Of a stretch of 6,222 nt of DNA, positions 5,819 through 6,222 are shown piece after piece. Below the pieces are notes generated by a model that saw only the letters and a program-made list of their open reading frames with translations, did not search any database and was not told the origin of the DNA. How positions within the stretch are numbered: the first letter of the stretch is position 1; each line of letters begins with the position of its first letter. Source of the stretch: Arcobacter sp. UBA7394 (GTDB taxonomy: Bacteria > Campylobacterota > Campylobacteria > Campylobacterales > Arcobacteraceae). The DNA lies in contig DKNG01000237.1 in NCBI GenBank assembly GCA_002470185.1, positions 7,272-13,493 on the forward strand. Reading direction: 5' to 3'. The position numbers and the translations under genes were made by a program.

Positions 5819-6222
5819 TTATTTTATGTTTTTTACGTTTATTAACATCTCTTTTAATTTTTTCTCAAAATCTATATGCGTCATTACTTTTGCGTGAGAA
5901 ACATCATCTAATATTTCGTAAGCAAAGATATTTTTGATATTAGTTTTTAGATTATCAAAGTGCTGTTTTTTTATTACTAAATCATCTTTTACTTCAAATA
6001 ATGCAATTGGAGTTTTCACATTTTGAATATATTTAATTGACTCAAATTTATGTTTTAATAATAAATCAATTGGAAAAATAGGATATTTTCCTTTTGCAAT
6101 TGCACTTATTGAATCATAAGGAGTAATTAAAATAATCGCTTTTGATTCTCTTTTACTAGCTAAGTAAGATACAACACCAGTTCCTAGACTTTTACCTATT
6201 AGAATTACTTCTTTGTTTTTAG
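5819..6222 (-). CDS. Alpha/beta-fold serine hydrolase, C-terminal part (runs off right edge)
   Basis: The 5' end lies beyond the window; 133 in-frame residues are visible with no start needed. A nucleophile elbow, I-G-K-S-L-G-T-G, appears about 10 residues into the visible part (pattern GxSxG, Ser as nucleophile). It is followed by TPYDSI and FPIDLLLKHKF in the lid/core region. Next comes P-I-A-L-F-E-V-K-D-D near the end of a strand, where the Asp fits the catalytic acid, as in ABHD13/BEM46-type hydrolases. A later DDVSHAK supplies the likely catalytic His. The full Ser-Asp-His triad is therefore plausible. Substrate is unknown and there is no visible signal peptide because the N-terminus is missing. 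A GTG at 6019 could be misread as the start of a 66-residue gene, but the frame stays open upstream through the Ser motif. Confidence 0.82.
   Translation of the reverse strand, partial: KNKEVILIGKSLGTGVVSYLASKRESKAIILITPYDSISAIAKGKYPIFPIDLLLKHKFESIKYIQNVKTPIALFEVKDDLVIKKQHFDNLKTNIKNIFAYEILDDVSHAKVMTHIDFEKKLKEMLINVKNIK

Noticed and set aside
5819..6019. A separate 66-residue gene starting at GTG 6019
   Set aside because: The frame stays open upstream to the window edge and contains the GxSxG elbow and core strands of one hydrolase; the GTG is internal.
1..6222. CRISPR arrays, insertion sequences, tRNA genes, phage or toxin-antitoxin modules
   Set aside because: I found no spaced repeat array, transposase, terminal inverted repeats, tRNA-like fold or recognisable module.

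Overview
This is an AT-rich window in which every gene I can support lies on the minus strand. Base composition, small-ORF style, T-rich tracts before TATAAT-like -10 boxes and the mix of products suggest a member of the Campylobacterota, most likely the Arcobacter group. This is an inference from style; no rRNA or other marker is present.

Region 1 (1-2302) is a tight operon for adenosylcobalamin-dependent glutamate mutase (methylaspartate mutase). Read along the minus strand it is glmS (B12-binding subunit), glmE (catalytic subunit) and glmL (MutL-type ATPase, running off the left edge). The joints are tight: the glmS stop abuts the glmE ATG, and glmE/glmL overlap by one base (TAATG). GlmE keeps the catalytic residues of the clostridial enzyme at a constant offset. 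GlmS has a substituted cobalamin motif (DxHxxA instead of DxHxxG).

Region 2 (2303-2677) looks intergenic but contains an unlisted 36-codon gene for a small single-span membrane protein (2507-2617). It has a strong Shine-Dalgarno (SD) and its own -10 box. The SD is one arm of a perfect 13-bp inverted repeat, so transcripts entering from the upstream gene would fold the SD into a hairpin, while transcripts from the local promoter would lack the pairing arm. This is the most novel structure in the window.

Region 3 (2678-4034) holds a soluble PAS-PAS-GGDEF diguanylate cyclase whose second PAS resembles the FAD-binding PAS of Aer. It has an intact active site and an I-site. Its best ATG has no SD and sits where a TATAAT box would place the transcription start, so it may be leaderless.

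Region 4 (4035-5818) holds a membrane-anchored DsbA-like thiol oxidoreductase with a hairpin over its stop codon, preceded by a lipoprotein with four extra cysteines, a Tyr-rich segment and a TPR-like tail. Region 5 (5819-6222) is the C-terminal part of an alpha/beta serine hydrolase entering from the right edge. Apart from the glm operon, the genes appear to be separate units; a functional link between the lipoprotein and the DsbA-like protein is only a hypothesis.
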